Shown: piece by piece, positions 8,023 through 14,740 of the stretch
Position numbering within the stretch: position 1 is the first letter of the stretch
How the letters are laid out: every line of letters begins with the position of its first letter
From: Desulfoscipio geothermicus DSM 3669
GTDB taxonomy: Bacteria; Bacillota; Desulfotomaculia; Desulfotomaculales; Desulfallaceae
Assembly (NCBI RefSeq): GCF_900115975.1
Contig: NZ_FOYM01000025.1
Location: 1 to 53,843, forward strand
Direction of reading: 5' to 3'
Length of the DNA: 53,843 nt
The notes under the pieces: generated by a model
What the model saw: only the letters and a program-made list of their open reading frames with translations
Databases searched by the model: none
What the model was told of the DNA's origin: nothing
Program-made: the position numbers and the translations under genes

Positions 8023-8526
8023 ATGTCCGAAAATCGCATTGAACAAATTTACGAAATGGTAACCCAGCTTATGCACATCGTCAGCAACACCAACGCTGCT
8101 GTCGAAGAACTGCGTGAAGGTCAAGCCAACCTGGAATCTAAAGTTGATAGCCTGGAAACAAAAGTTGCTAAAATTGAATCTAAGGTTGACAAACTTGAAT
8201 CTAAAGTTGACAACCTGGAATCTAAAGTTAATAAACTAGAATCTAAAATTGATAACCTGGAATCTAAAATTGATAAGCTGGAAATAGGTCAGCAAAAACT
8301 GGAATCCGGTTTTGCAAGGCTGGAGAAAAACCAGCGAATTCTCTTGGATAATCAAAAAACGCTTGAAGAAAAATATTATGAAATGTCGGCTAAACTCGAC
8401 CGCCTGGAAACAAAAGTAGATAGCATCATTGAAGTTCAAAACAAACAATCTGAAATACTGGATGTTTTAGCAGCGCGTTCCATCCGTCAAGAGGCGGAAA
8501 TTAAAATATTAAAGCAGGTTAAATAG
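8023..8526 (+). CDS. Heptad-repeat coiled-coil protein, 167 aa
   Basis: From residue 35 to 90 it consists of seven-residue units of the type L-E-S-K-V/I-D-N/K, encoded by near-identical 21-bp DNA repeats. The rest also follows a heptad pattern, so the molecule is probably one long parallel coiled coil. No transmembrane segment or DNA-binding domain is seen. ATG 8023 has AAAGGAGAA upstream; the frame is open to 7972 inside the XRE gene. Co-transcription with the XRE regulator suggests an effector or partner of that regulator, which is inference. Confidence 0.8.
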   Translation: MSENRIEQIYEMVTQLMHIVSNTNAAVEELREGQANLESKVDSLETKVAKIESKVDKLESKVDNLESKVNKLESKIDNLESKIDKLEIGQQKLESGFARLEKNQRILLDNQKTLEEKYYEMSAKLDRLETKVDSIIEVQNKQSEILDVLAARSIRQEAEIKILKQVK

Positions 8527-8566
8527 GATTATCCTTTATACAAAACATCACGCAAAATTATTACAG

Positions 8567-8635
8567 TTTCCCACGACCGGCTGCGACGAGTGCAGTCGGT
8601 TTCGCCCGGGTACTACCGCAGGCTCATCAGGTGGG
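8567..8635 (-). ncRNA. Type I hammerhead ribozyme 3
   Basis: Core CUGAUGA and GAAA are intact. Stem I is CCCAC/GUGGG, stem II GCCUG/CGGGC (one G-U pair), stem III CCGACUGC/GCAGCCGG (one A-C mismatch) with a 7-nt loop, and the GUC triplet predicts cleavage at 8575/8574. It lies downstream of the minus XRE gene at 8750-8962 and runs toward the 3' end of the plus-strand coiled-coil gene, so here it would process a 3' or antisense RNA. Confidence 0.88.
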
Positions 8636-8749
8636 TGTATGTTATGTGCTGTGGGGTTGAACCTTAATCTGGCTTTTCACTGGGTATGTGTTTTTTAACC
8701 GGCAAGTTTTTACATTTTTTTCTACTATTTAAATGGTAAAATTAAGCTA

Positions 8750-8962
8750 TTAACAAATACCTGCTTGTAGATTGTCATCTTCGTCGAAAAGATCAGTAAA
8801 TTTTACGCCAAGCACCCCAGCAATTTTTTTGAGTAATGAAATTGACGGGTTTGCATGTCCATTTTCAATTTTTGAAAGATATATATTCGTAACCCCAACT
8901 TGCCTGGCTAACCATTCCTGGGTTACACCTTTCTTTTTTCTTATGCTTTTAATTCTATACAA
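8750..8962 (-). CDS. XRE-family repressor, 70 aa (pair 2, left)
   Basis: Compact helix-turn-helix protein (IKSIRKKKGVTQEWLARQVG, NIYLSKIENGHANPSISLLK) with a short acidic tail. The length is that of minimal phage-type Cro/XRE repressors. It diverges from the XRE gene at 9148; hammerhead 3 lies in its 3' flank on the same strand. Confidence 0.88.
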   Translation of the reverse strand: MYRIKSIRKKKGVTQEWLARQVGVTNIYLSKIENGHANPSISLLKKIAGVLGVKFTDLFDEDDNLQAGIC

Positions 8963-8984
8963 TCTATCACCACCTTCTTAAACA

Positions 8985-9130
8985 TTAAACTATAAGTTCA
9001 ACTTTGTCAACATATATTAAACCCATAGTTCAACTAAAATGTTTTTTTATAGGCAATACTAAGTATTGCCCATATAATCTTGACCATTTTATTTTTTTTA
9101 AATATGATTGAGTTAAATTTATAGTTTAAG
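8985..9130. promoter_or_regulatory. Operator region of XRE pair 2
   Basis: The gap between the divergent genes contains AAACTATAAGTTCAAC, CATAGTTCAAC and, near the right gene, TTTATAGTTTAAG, which is an inverted relative of the first. The shared element is AAACTATAAG or its reverse complement. Confidence 0.5.
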
Positions 9131-9147
9131 TTTTGCGAGGGCTAGTT

Positions 9148-9468
9148 ATGGAAATTGGTAGTCGAATAAAAATATTTCGAGAGGCTGCAAAAGTCAAGTC
9201 ATATGAATTAGCCCAAGCAGTTGGCGTATCAAAAGTTTACATGAGCAAGCTTGAAAGAAACGCCAAAAAACCGTCAATAGAGACAATTGAGCGTATCTGT
9301 TCTACTTTAGGTATTACACTTGGCGAATTCTTTGCTGATGATATTCAGGAAGTATCACCTGAGATTAAACAAATAATTAATAAAGCTCAAAAGCTTACAC
9401 CGCGTCAGCTTAAAATATTGAACGATGTTCTTGATGAATGGATCGATAATAAGAAAGACTGTACTTAA
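9148..9468 (+). CDS. XRE-family regulator, 106 aa (pair 2, right)
   Basis: Helix-turn-helix (SRIKIFREAAKVKSYELAQA, VYMSKLERNAKKPSIETIER) followed by the same tail type as the regulator at 7695 (SPEIKQIINKAQKLTPRQLK). ATG 9148 is preferred over upstream codons; a GAGGG lies 9 nt before it. The DNA is AT-rich compared with the following hydrolase gene. Confidence 0.87.
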   Translation: MEIGSRIKIFREAAKVKSYELAQAVGVSKVYMSKLERNAKKPSIETIERICSTLGITLGEFFADDIQEVSPEIKQIINKAQKLTPRQLKILNDVLDEWIDNKKDCT

Positions 9469-9532
9469 GCTGTAAAACTTATGCTGATAATGATAAAACA
9501 TGGAAATTTTTAGTATTATTTGATATAATCTA

Positions 9533-9596
9533 AATCTAGATTGAGTATCTTGTCAACTTTTATTTTTTGTCAATTTTTCAATCTAAACTTAGATTG
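9533..9596. promoter_or_regulatory. Two palindromes upstream of the creatininase-like gene
   Basis: AATCTAGATT (9533-9542, perfect) and CAATCTAAACTTAGATTG (9579-9596, 7-bp arms) share the half-site AATCTA and lie just ahead of the start at 9620. The regulator is unknown; neither resembles the XRE operators nearby. Confidence 0.55.
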
Positions 9597-9619
9597 AAAC
9601 AAATTTCGAGGTGATTCGC

Positions 9620-10333
9620 ATGTTTACTTCCCTTATTAACTCTCACAGGGAACTGAATAATATTGAGTTTGCGATATTGCCCATTGGTTCAATAGAACAG
9701 CACGGCTGGCACTTGCCTCTTTATACGGACAGCCTTATCGCAACCGCCCTGGCAGAAAATCTTGCCCAAAGGTTTGAAAAAGCATATCTGTTACCCCTGA
9801 TCCCCTATTCATCGTCTTTTGAACATGCCGGGTTTCCCGGATCGGTTTCTTTAAAGGTCAGCACGGTTGCGGCTGTTATTAGCGATATTTTGGAATCCCT
9901 GGCCATGTCGGGCGTTCAGAAATGCGTTATCGTAAACGGCCACCAGGGGAATCACTTTTTAAGAAACATAACCCAGGAGGTTAACCGGTACGGTCCCCGG
10001 TTACTTTTGGTTCCTTCAAAATCAGCCTGGGATACTGCTTACCGGGAGGCCGGGATTTCCACCACCATCAGCCGGGACATGCACGCCGGCGAGGGGGAAA
10101 CTTCACTGATCATGCACCTGGCCCCGGAGGCTGTTAAACAATCTGGAATCAAGGATGTTGATTGCCCATCAAGGCCGCTGTTTGAAGTGGTCGGAATGAA
10201 ACACTACTCCGAAACCGGAGCCATTGGTTTTCCAACGCGGGCTACAACTGAAAAAGGCGCTGCTTTGTTGAATGTTCTTATAAGAGAGTGTGAAAAAGTG
10301 ATTAATGAGTTTGTTTTTGAAACTAACAGTTAA
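9620..10333 (+). CDS. Creatininase-family amidohydrolase
   Basis: Carries the family's metal-site signatures: LPIGSIEQHGWHLPLYTD near the N-terminus, VNGHQGN in the middle and HAGEGETS later (E, H, D and E ligands). The length (237 aa) is typical of creatininase/MftE-like enzymes, which hydrolyse cyclic or peptide amide bonds; the substrate cannot be told. ATG 9620 follows GAGGTG with 6-nt spacing; GTG 9611 is in frame but sits inside that ribosome site. It is an isolated metabolic-type gene in a repressor island, controlled by two palindromes. Its end overlaps the convergent XRE gene by 11 bp. Confidence 0.85.
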   Translation: MFTSLINSHRELNNIEFAILPIGSIEQHGWHLPLYTDSLIATALAENLAQRFEKAYLLPLIPYSSSFEHAGFPGSVSLKVSTVAAVISDILESLAMSGVQKCVIVNGHQGNHFLRNITQEVNRYGPRLLLVPSKSAWDTAYREAGISTTISRDMHAGEGETSLIMHLAPEAVKQSGIKDVDCPSRPLFEVVGMKHYSETGAIGFPTRATTEKGAALLNVLIRECEKVINEFVFETNS

Positions 10334-10538
10334 CACTATCACTATCCTTTGTTTCAGCCAGCAGCACCCTGGGGTCTTGATTAAAATAGTCACCTAGGCG
10401 TTTGGCTACCGGCCAGGAAGGATTTGCTTTTCCAGACTCTATTGCGTAGTACATTCTCTTTTTAATACCAATGGCCTTTGCTATTTCGCCAGGCTCCAAA
10501 TTGGCAGTTTCTCTTGCTCTTTTTAACCATTCACGCAT
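10323..10538 (-). CDS. XRE-family repressor, 71 aa (pair 3, left)
   Basis: Helix-turn-helix (LKRARETANLEPGEIAKAIG, RMYYAIESGKANPSWPVAKR). It closely parallels the protein at 11761 (shared pattern ESG-x-x-NPSW-x-VA-x-RL). ATG 10538 follows AGGTGA. It is tail-to-tail with the creatininase gene and divergent from the XRE gene at 10631. Confidence 0.87.
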   Translation of the reverse strand: MREWLKRARETANLEPGEIAKAIGIKKRMYYAIESGKANPSWPVAKRLGDYFNQDPRVLLAETKDSDSVNC

Positions 10539-10560
10539 AATTTCACCTGTGCAACAGCAC

Positions 10561-10596
10561 TGCACTTACTGTAAGTTTAGTGCAATTACATTGCAC
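10561..10596. promoter_or_regulatory. Operators of XRE pair 3
   Basis: Two overlapping palindromes: TGCACT with inverted AGTGCA 12 nt later (10561-10584), and GTGCAATTACATTGCAC (10580-10596). The half-site is TGCA(C/A)T. They lie between the divergent XRE genes. Confidence 0.65.
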
Positions 10597-10630
10597 TGTC
10601 AAGAGTTATTTTATACAGTGGAGATTATAT

Positions 10631-10849
10631 ATGCCTACTTTCGGTGATAGATTAAACTTTTTAAGAAAAAGCAAAAACATTAAAGCAGAAGATTTAGCAG
10701 CAGCCGTAGGTTTAAAGAGACGCATTATTTTTCATTATGAAAAAAACGAATCCAAACCAAGTTTTGATACACTAATCGCCCTTGCCGACTACTTTGACGT
10801 TTCCCTGGACTATCTGGTGGGCCGCAGCGATGACCCACGGCGACACTAA
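10631..10849 (+). CDS. XRE-family repressor, 72 aa (pair 3, right)
   Basis: Helix-turn-helix (DRLNFLRKSKNIKAEDLAAA, RIIFHYEKNESKPSFDTLIA). The last 23 residues, ending DYLVGRSDDPRRH, are identical to the protein at 12077 and the DNA there is almost identical too. ATG 10631 follows GTGGAG. The HicB-like gene starts 23 bp downstream. Confidence 0.88.
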   Translation: MPTFGDRLNFLRKSKNIKAEDLAAAVGLKRRIIFHYEKNESKPSFDTLIALADYFDVSLDYLVGRSDDPRRH

Positions 10850-10872
10850 ACCTTTGAAAAAGAGGTGCTGTC

Positions 10873-11211
10873 ATGAGTGTTTTGCGCAAACAGATTAATA
10901 AAAGTCTAAACTCCCTGCCCGAGGATAAATTACAGATAATATATAACCATATCAAGGCGATAGAGCTTTCGACACCCGTAACCAGAAGATATAACGTCCT
11001 GTTGGAATGGAACGATGACGATGATGCAGGATTTACAGTGACTGTACCCTCCTTGCCTGGGTGCATATCCCAGGGAGATACTCGTGACGAAGCACTTGAT
11101 AATATCAAGGAAGCTATAGAATGTTACTTGCAAGCCAATGTAATCTATGGCGAAAACATTCCGGACAGCGATAAGTATTTAGGAATCAATTGGGTTGAGG
11201 TAACGGTATGA
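10873..11211 (+). CDS. HicB-like antitoxin with N-terminal extension
   Basis: Residues 38-112 (YNVLLEWNDDDDAGFTVTVP, PGCISQGDTRDEALDNIKEA) form a HicB partial-RNase-H fold. The 37-residue N-terminal helical extension (SLNSLPEDKLQIIYNHIKAI) is unusual for HicB and looks like another antitoxin-type segment. The stop overlaps the next ATG as ATGA at 11208. A partner toxin does not follow directly; the only HicA is at 11536. Confidence 0.8.
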   Translation: MSVLRKQINKSLNSLPEDKLQIIYNHIKAIELSTPVTRRYNVLLEWNDDDDAGFTVTVPSLPGCISQGDTRDEALDNIKEAIECYLQANVIYGENIPDSDKYLGINWVEVTV

Positions 11212-11327
11212 CCCCCAGAATACTCAGAGTTACCGGAGTCGATCCCTCGGTTACTTGGGTAGCTGTAGCAACAACCAGCAGCGTTTATTTTAGTTTGAAA
11301 AAATTATCCAAAAGGAGGTTTTACACT
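11208..11327 (+). pseudogene. Possible HicA N-terminal remnant
   Basis: The frame upstream of HicB at 11328 starts MTPRILRVTGVD, close to the usual HicA N-terminus, then loses all resemblance and reads on into HicB. A good ribosome site (AAAGGAGG) precedes the internal GTG 11328, so this stretch is probably a decayed hicA head rather than part of HicB. Short match, low certainty. Confidence 0.3.
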
Positions 11328-11534
11328 GTGCGCTTACCTGTTACTCTTTATCCCGGCGAAGACGGTTATATCGTCGCAGAGTGTCCGGTCATACCGGGAT
11401 GCGTCTCCCAAGGCAGGACCGAGGAAGAAGCACTGACAAATATCAAAGAAGCGATTAAACTCTGCTTGGAAGTTCGAAAGGAAGCCGGCTTACCTTTAAC
11501 ATTACCTCTTCATGAAGTAGAGGTGGCCATTTAA
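11328..11534 (+). CDS. hicB: HicB antitoxin
   Basis: 68-aa minimal HicB (LPVTLYPGEDGYIVAECPVI, PGCVSQGRTEEEALTNIKEA). I chose GTG 11328 because AAAGGAGG lies 9 nt upstream. One base separates its stop from the hicA ATG, giving the order hicB-hicA. The antitoxin should neutralise HicA and, by analogy with the family, may repress the operon, though no DNA-binding domain is present. Confidence 0.82.
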   Translation: MRLPVTLYPGEDGYIVAECPVIPGCVSQGRTEEEALTNIKEAIKLCLEVRKEAGLPLTLPLHEVEVAI

Positions 11535-11535
11535 C

Positions 11536-11760
11536 ATGGCTCCCCTTCCCGTTGTTTCTGGCCGGAGCGCAGTCCTAGCTTTTGAAAAGGCCGGCTGGAA
11601 AGTTGCCCGACAAAAAGGTAGTCACATCATTTTGGTCAAAGCGGGCATGCTAGCAACTCTATCAATTCCGAATCACAAAGTTTTGGACCGTGGCCTATTG
11701 CGCAGTTTGATTCGTAAGGCCGAAATGTCCGTCAACGAGTTTGTTGAGTTGCTGGATTAA
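11536..11760 (+). CDS. hicA: HicA mRNA interferase toxin
   Basis: 74-aa double-stranded-RNA-binding-fold protein with the catalytic-His motif in RQKGSHIIL and the usual start PVVSGRSAVLAFEKAGWK. Family members cleave mRNA independently of ribosomes. Its stop codon directly abuts the stop of the convergent XRE gene at 11761. Confidence 0.87.
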   Translation: MAPLPVVSGRSAVLAFEKAGWKVARQKGSHIILVKAGMLATLSIPNHKVLDRGLLRSLIRKAEMSVNEFVELLD

Positions 11761-11973
11761 TCAAGAACCCGTGCTTCCTTTGTTAGTTTTAGCCAGTAAT
11801 TCAGTAGCGGGTATACCGAAAAATTTTTCAAGGCGTTGGGCTACCTCCCAGGAGGGATTGCGATTGCCGGATTCAATAAAACCATACATGCGACGGCTTA
11901 TGCCTATTGAAAGTGCTACATCTTGTTGACGATAACCTTTTTTGTTGCGTAATTCATATAGTTTTTGTCTCAT
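11761..11973 (-). CDS. XRE-family repressor, 70 aa (pair 4, left)
   Basis: Helix-turn-helix (LYELRNKKGYRQQDVALSIG, RMYGFIESGNRNPSWEVAQR), a paralogue of the protein at 10323. Divergent from the XRE gene at 12077. Confidence 0.87.
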   Translation of the reverse strand: MRQKLYELRNKKGYRQQDVALSIGISRRMYGFIESGNRNPSWEVAQRLEKFFGIPATELLAKTNKGSTGS

Positions 11974-11990
11974 TTTTTATTTACCATCTA

Positions 11991-12041
11991 GGAACTTAAA
12001 GTTCCCCACCCGGTTTTAGTATAAGGTACTTATGGTACCTT
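11991..12041. promoter_or_regulatory. Operators of XRE pair 4
   Basis: Perfect palindrome GGAACTTAAAGTTCC (11991-12005) and a second one with 7-bp arms, AAGGTAC-TTATG-GTACCTT (12023-12041). They have different half-sites, one perhaps for each of the two divergent repressors. Confidence 0.7.
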
Positions 12042-12076
12042 GTCAATAAATTCTTGTTTATCAGGAGGAAAATTTT

Positions 12077-12295
12077 ATGGACACTCTCGGGGAGAGGTTA
12101 CGATATCTGCGAAAGTCTAAAAACCTAAAGCGTGAGGAATTAGCTGCTATTATTGGATTAACTCCGAGAGTCATTACTTTTTACGAAACCGGTGATAGAG
12201 ATCCCAGCTTAAAGGTATTGCTTGCCCTAGCCGACTACTTTGACGTTTCCCTGGACTATTTGGTGGGCCGCAGCGATGACCCACGGCGACACTGA
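12077..12295 (+). CDS. XRE-family repressor, 72 aa (pair 4, right)
   Basis: Helix-turn-helix (ERLRYLRKSKNLKREELAAI, RVITFYETGDRDPSLKVLLA). The C-terminal 23 residues are identical to those of the 10631 protein while the recognition-helix half differs, as if the DNA-binding half had been swapped on a constant tail. ATG 12077 follows CAGGAGGAAAA. Followed after 28 bp by the GntR gene. Confidence 0.88.
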   Translation: MDTLGERLRYLRKSKNLKREELAAIIGLTPRVITFYETGDRDPSLKVLLALADYFDVSLDYLVGRSDDPRRH

Positions 12296-12323
12296 AATAA
12301 ATAAACAAAGGAATTGAACATCA

Positions 12324-13037
12324 ATGGCCAAAGCAAGAAAATGGGAACAGATTGCCCATACACTTCGCCAGCAAATTTTATCCGGCAAACTAAAACCGGG
12401 TCAGGACTTTCCCACCAACCTTGAACTAATGAAAATGTTCGAAGTTCACGCTGCTACAATCCAACAGGCCGTAAATGCGCTCATTGCCGAAGGATTGGTT
12501 GTATCAGCAGGGAGCAGCAGCGCAAGGCGGACAGTCTACAAGCCTCCGGAGCGATCGGTCCGTGCAGGCGGTTTTCTTACGGAGGCCGGCGAACAAGGAA
12601 AACAAGAAGTATTACAGTTGAAATTACTGGATACTCTTGATAATGTCCCGGAAGCCGTAAGAAAGCAATTAAATGCGCCGGCGCTTCTGTACCGAACCCG
12701 GCAGTGGAAAAACGGCGTTGCAGTCGCTGTTTCAGAATCCTATCTGCCCGGCATATTGCCGCTAAAGGCATTTGAAAAAAAACTTGCCGACCCGTCCGTT
12801 GAGCTATACAATCTAATGAAAAAACATGGTTTTAACCCGGTAACCTGCCGGGAATCGCTAATAGCTTCCCCCCCCACCCAGGAAGAACAAGAGATTTTGC
12901 AAATGCCACGTCTCACTACCTGGCCGGTAGTGAGAATTACAAGGCTTGTTTACGATCCGGACGGTAACGTGCTTGAATACTGCTTGCTTACAGATCGTGC
13001 TGACTGTTATGAGTTTGTTTATGAGTTTAATTTGTAA
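12324..13037 (+). CDS. GntR-family regulator with UTRA-type effector domain
   Basis: N-terminal winged helix (IAHTLRQQILSGKLKPGQDF, LELMKMFEVHAATIQQAVNA) and a C-terminal UTRA-like domain (LLYRTRQWKNGVAVAVSESY, VVRITRLVYDPDGNVLEYCL). At 237 aa it has normal HutC-subfamily length. Related proteins control transfer in actinobacterial elements and catabolic operons elsewhere; the ligand is unknown. Confidence 0.85.
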   Translation: MAKARKWEQIAHTLRQQILSGKLKPGQDFPTNLELMKMFEVHAATIQQAVNALIAEGLVVSAGSSSARRTVYKPPERSVRAGGFLTEAGEQGKQEVLQLKLLDTLDNVPEAVRKQLNAPALLYRTRQWKNGVAVAVSESYLPGILPLKAFEKKLADPSVELYNLMKKHGFNPVTCRESLIASPPTQEEQEILQMPRLTTWPVVRITRLVYDPDGNVLEYCLLTDRADCYEFVYEFNL

Positions 13038-13211
13038 TAAGATTATATTAATGTAAACCGAACACAGCAAAGCTAAAATTGCTCTATATGCAACAACTAT
13101 AGGTAAATTGTTACATGTTTCTTTATTTTTCTCAAATTTTTGTTAAGTTATAAATATACAGCAAGAGCAAATTTGTTCGATATGAAATAACGCTTAGAGA
13201 GTTGTTGATCT

Positions 13212-13910
13212 ATGCAAGTTGGAGACAGAATTAAAGAACTGCGTACAATATTAGGCATGTCAGGGCGTCAATTGGCAGGGAAGGCAGATATTGCGCCTTC
13301 TTTTTTAAGTGATATTGAGCGAAATAAAAGCAATCCTACAATCGAAACGATTCAACGCATCTGCACCGCCCTGGGCGTACCTCTTTCTGATTTTTTTTCC
13401 AAGGACAAGCCAGAGCTAGATCCAAACCTCCGGCGTATTGTTGATGCAGCTAAAAAGCTTAACTCACGCCAACAGGAATTAATCCTGGGAATAATGGAGG
13501 AATGGGCCAGGCTAAATTATACCGCCTCAATAAAAGAATACCGCCAGGACCTGACTTTGCTTGATAAATTAGCGGAAAAAAAGAACGATATAGACTATCT
13601 GTGCCAACTTATCAATTCAGGTATCATAGTCCTTACAGACAAAGGCCGTCCCCTCACACCTGAGCAAAAAGACGGCTTTATCAAGTACCTGAAAGAAAAA
13701 GCCCACCCGGAGCTGCTGAATAGTGACATTAACCTCAAGCAATCCCCGCTGGCTGCTCACATGGAGGGCGAGCCGGGCCTAAAACCTGAGTTGGAAATAC
13801 TGCTAAATCAATCATTAAAACTAAACCAACTATTGGAAAAATACCTCAATAACGTAGAAAATCAAAACCAGCCAGGAACAAAAATAAGCAGGTTGCCGCG
13901 TAAACGGTAA
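13212..13910 (+). CDS. XRE-family regulator with long C-terminal region, 232 aa
   Basis: Helix-turn-helix at residues 5-65 (IKELRTILGMSGRQLAGKAD, PSFLSDIERNKSNPTIETIQ), then the DPNLRRIVDAAKKL segment shared with the regulators at 7695 and 9148, then 130 residues of helical sequence. Followed 49 bp later by an ImmA-like peptidase gene, the usual repressor/antirepressor-peptidase pairing of integrative elements (ImmR/ImmA). A terminator overlaps its stop codon. Confidence 0.85.
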   Translation: MQVGDRIKELRTILGMSGRQLAGKADIAPSFLSDIERNKSNPTIETIQRICTALGVPLSDFFSKDKPELDPNLRRIVDAAKKLNSRQQELILGIMEEWARLNYTASIKEYRQDLTLLDKLAEKKNDIDYLCQLINSGIIVLTDKGRPLTPEQKDGFIKYLKEKAHPELLNSDINLKQSPLAAHMEGEPGLKPELEILLNQSLKLNQLLEKYLNNVENQNQPGTKISRLPRKR

Positions 13911-13918
13911 CCTGCTTT
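13889..13918 (+). terminator. Terminator overlapping the end of the XRE gene
   Basis: Stem GCAGGTT/AACCTGC followed by TTTTT. The stop codon of the preceding gene lies within the right arm region, so read-through into the peptidase gene would be limited. Confidence 0.7.
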
Positions 13919-13959
13919 TTGATATTCGACAAAGTTTGACTTTTCAGGGGGCATAAGAA

Positions 13960-14445
13960 TTGGAATCACTTTTTAGAGTAGCAAACGAACTGCAAATCAA
14001 AATCATCTATATTCCTTTAGGCCATATTAATAACGGCCTATTCGGCCTTTCCCTGCCGGAATCAAGGACCATAATCTTAGATGTTAAACTCCTACAACCA
14101 GAATACGACAAGCTGCACCGTTGTATTATGGCAGAAGAAATAGGACATATGGTAGCAGGTGCTACTGTAAATGCTTTGGGAATCCATACAAACTATTCTC
14201 TCAACAGAAAGATTACTGAAGAAGAAGAAAAAGCCCTGCTGTGGGCCACAGAAAAGCTTATTCCGACCAACGAAATTACCTTATTATTACAGGAGGGTTT
14301 TTTCAATTGTGAGGACCTGGCTGATTATTTTGGCGTAACTGTATGGTTCATGTTTAGAAAGCTGGAATTTATGCAAGTGTATTGCGAAGATAAAAAAGAT
14401 ATAATTCGTCCGGTTATCAAAAAAGCAAAAATATCTTGCTTTTAA
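13960..14445 (+). CDS. ImmA/IrrE-like metallopeptidase
   Basis: Start TTG with GGGGG upstream. Residues 52-66 read RCIMAEEIGHMVAG, corresponding to the HExxH zinc site but with the first His replaced by Glu; such AEExGH versions occur in some family members as I recall. A later glutamate-rich helix (EEEEKALLWATEKLIP) matches the third-ligand region. Position behind an XRE repressor supports an ImmA-like role: cleavage of the repressor on induction. Whether the altered site is catalytic is uncertain. Confidence 0.72.
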   Translation: MESLFRVANELQIKIIYIPLGHINNGLFGLSLPESRTIILDVKLLQPEYDKLHRCIMAEEIGHMVAGATVNALGIHTNYSLNRKITEEEEKALLWATEKLIPTNEITLLLQEGFFNCEDLADYFGVTVWFMFRKLEFMQVYCEDKKDIIRPVIKKAKISCF

Positions 14446-14711
14446 GTTTGCCTTTTTCTTTGTTTTTTTAAGAATAGTTCATTCACAGTAAGTTTTACGG
14501 TATATGGAGCCGATTTGTTGTAAAAATGATTCCAGTCAACTGTATAATCAATGTCCTTTTCCTCTAAAATTGTAATGGCTTTTTTAAACTGATCACGGGT
14601 TCCATAAAACACAATTTCATATTTTACAGGGTCAAAAATGGCGCGGGTATTGAATATTCTGCCGAGCTGTATAAGTATTGACTTGCTCAGTTCTCCTTTA
14701 TTGTTTTTCAT
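14442..14711 (-). CDS. Small unknown protein, 89 aa
   Basis: Basic protein with alternating beta/alpha character (RAIFDPVKYEIVFYGTRDQF). No family recognised. It overlaps the convergent ImmA-like gene by 4 bp and lies 29 bp downstream of the zinc-ribbon gene at 14741, same strand. Confidence 0.5.
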   Translation of the reverse strand: MKNNKGELSKSILIQLGRIFNTRAIFDPVKYEIVFYGTRDQFKKAITILEEKDIDYTVDWNHFYNKSAPYTVKLTVNELFLKKQRKRQT

Positions 14712-14740
14712 GAGGTACCCTGCATGCCATTGCCGTAAAA

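Noticed and set aside
5911..8635. Three similar 65-70-bp elements taken first as plus-strand terminators or REP-like palindromes
   Set aside because: Only the minus strand shows the complete hammerhead core and a cleavage triplet; there is no U-tract on the plus strand.
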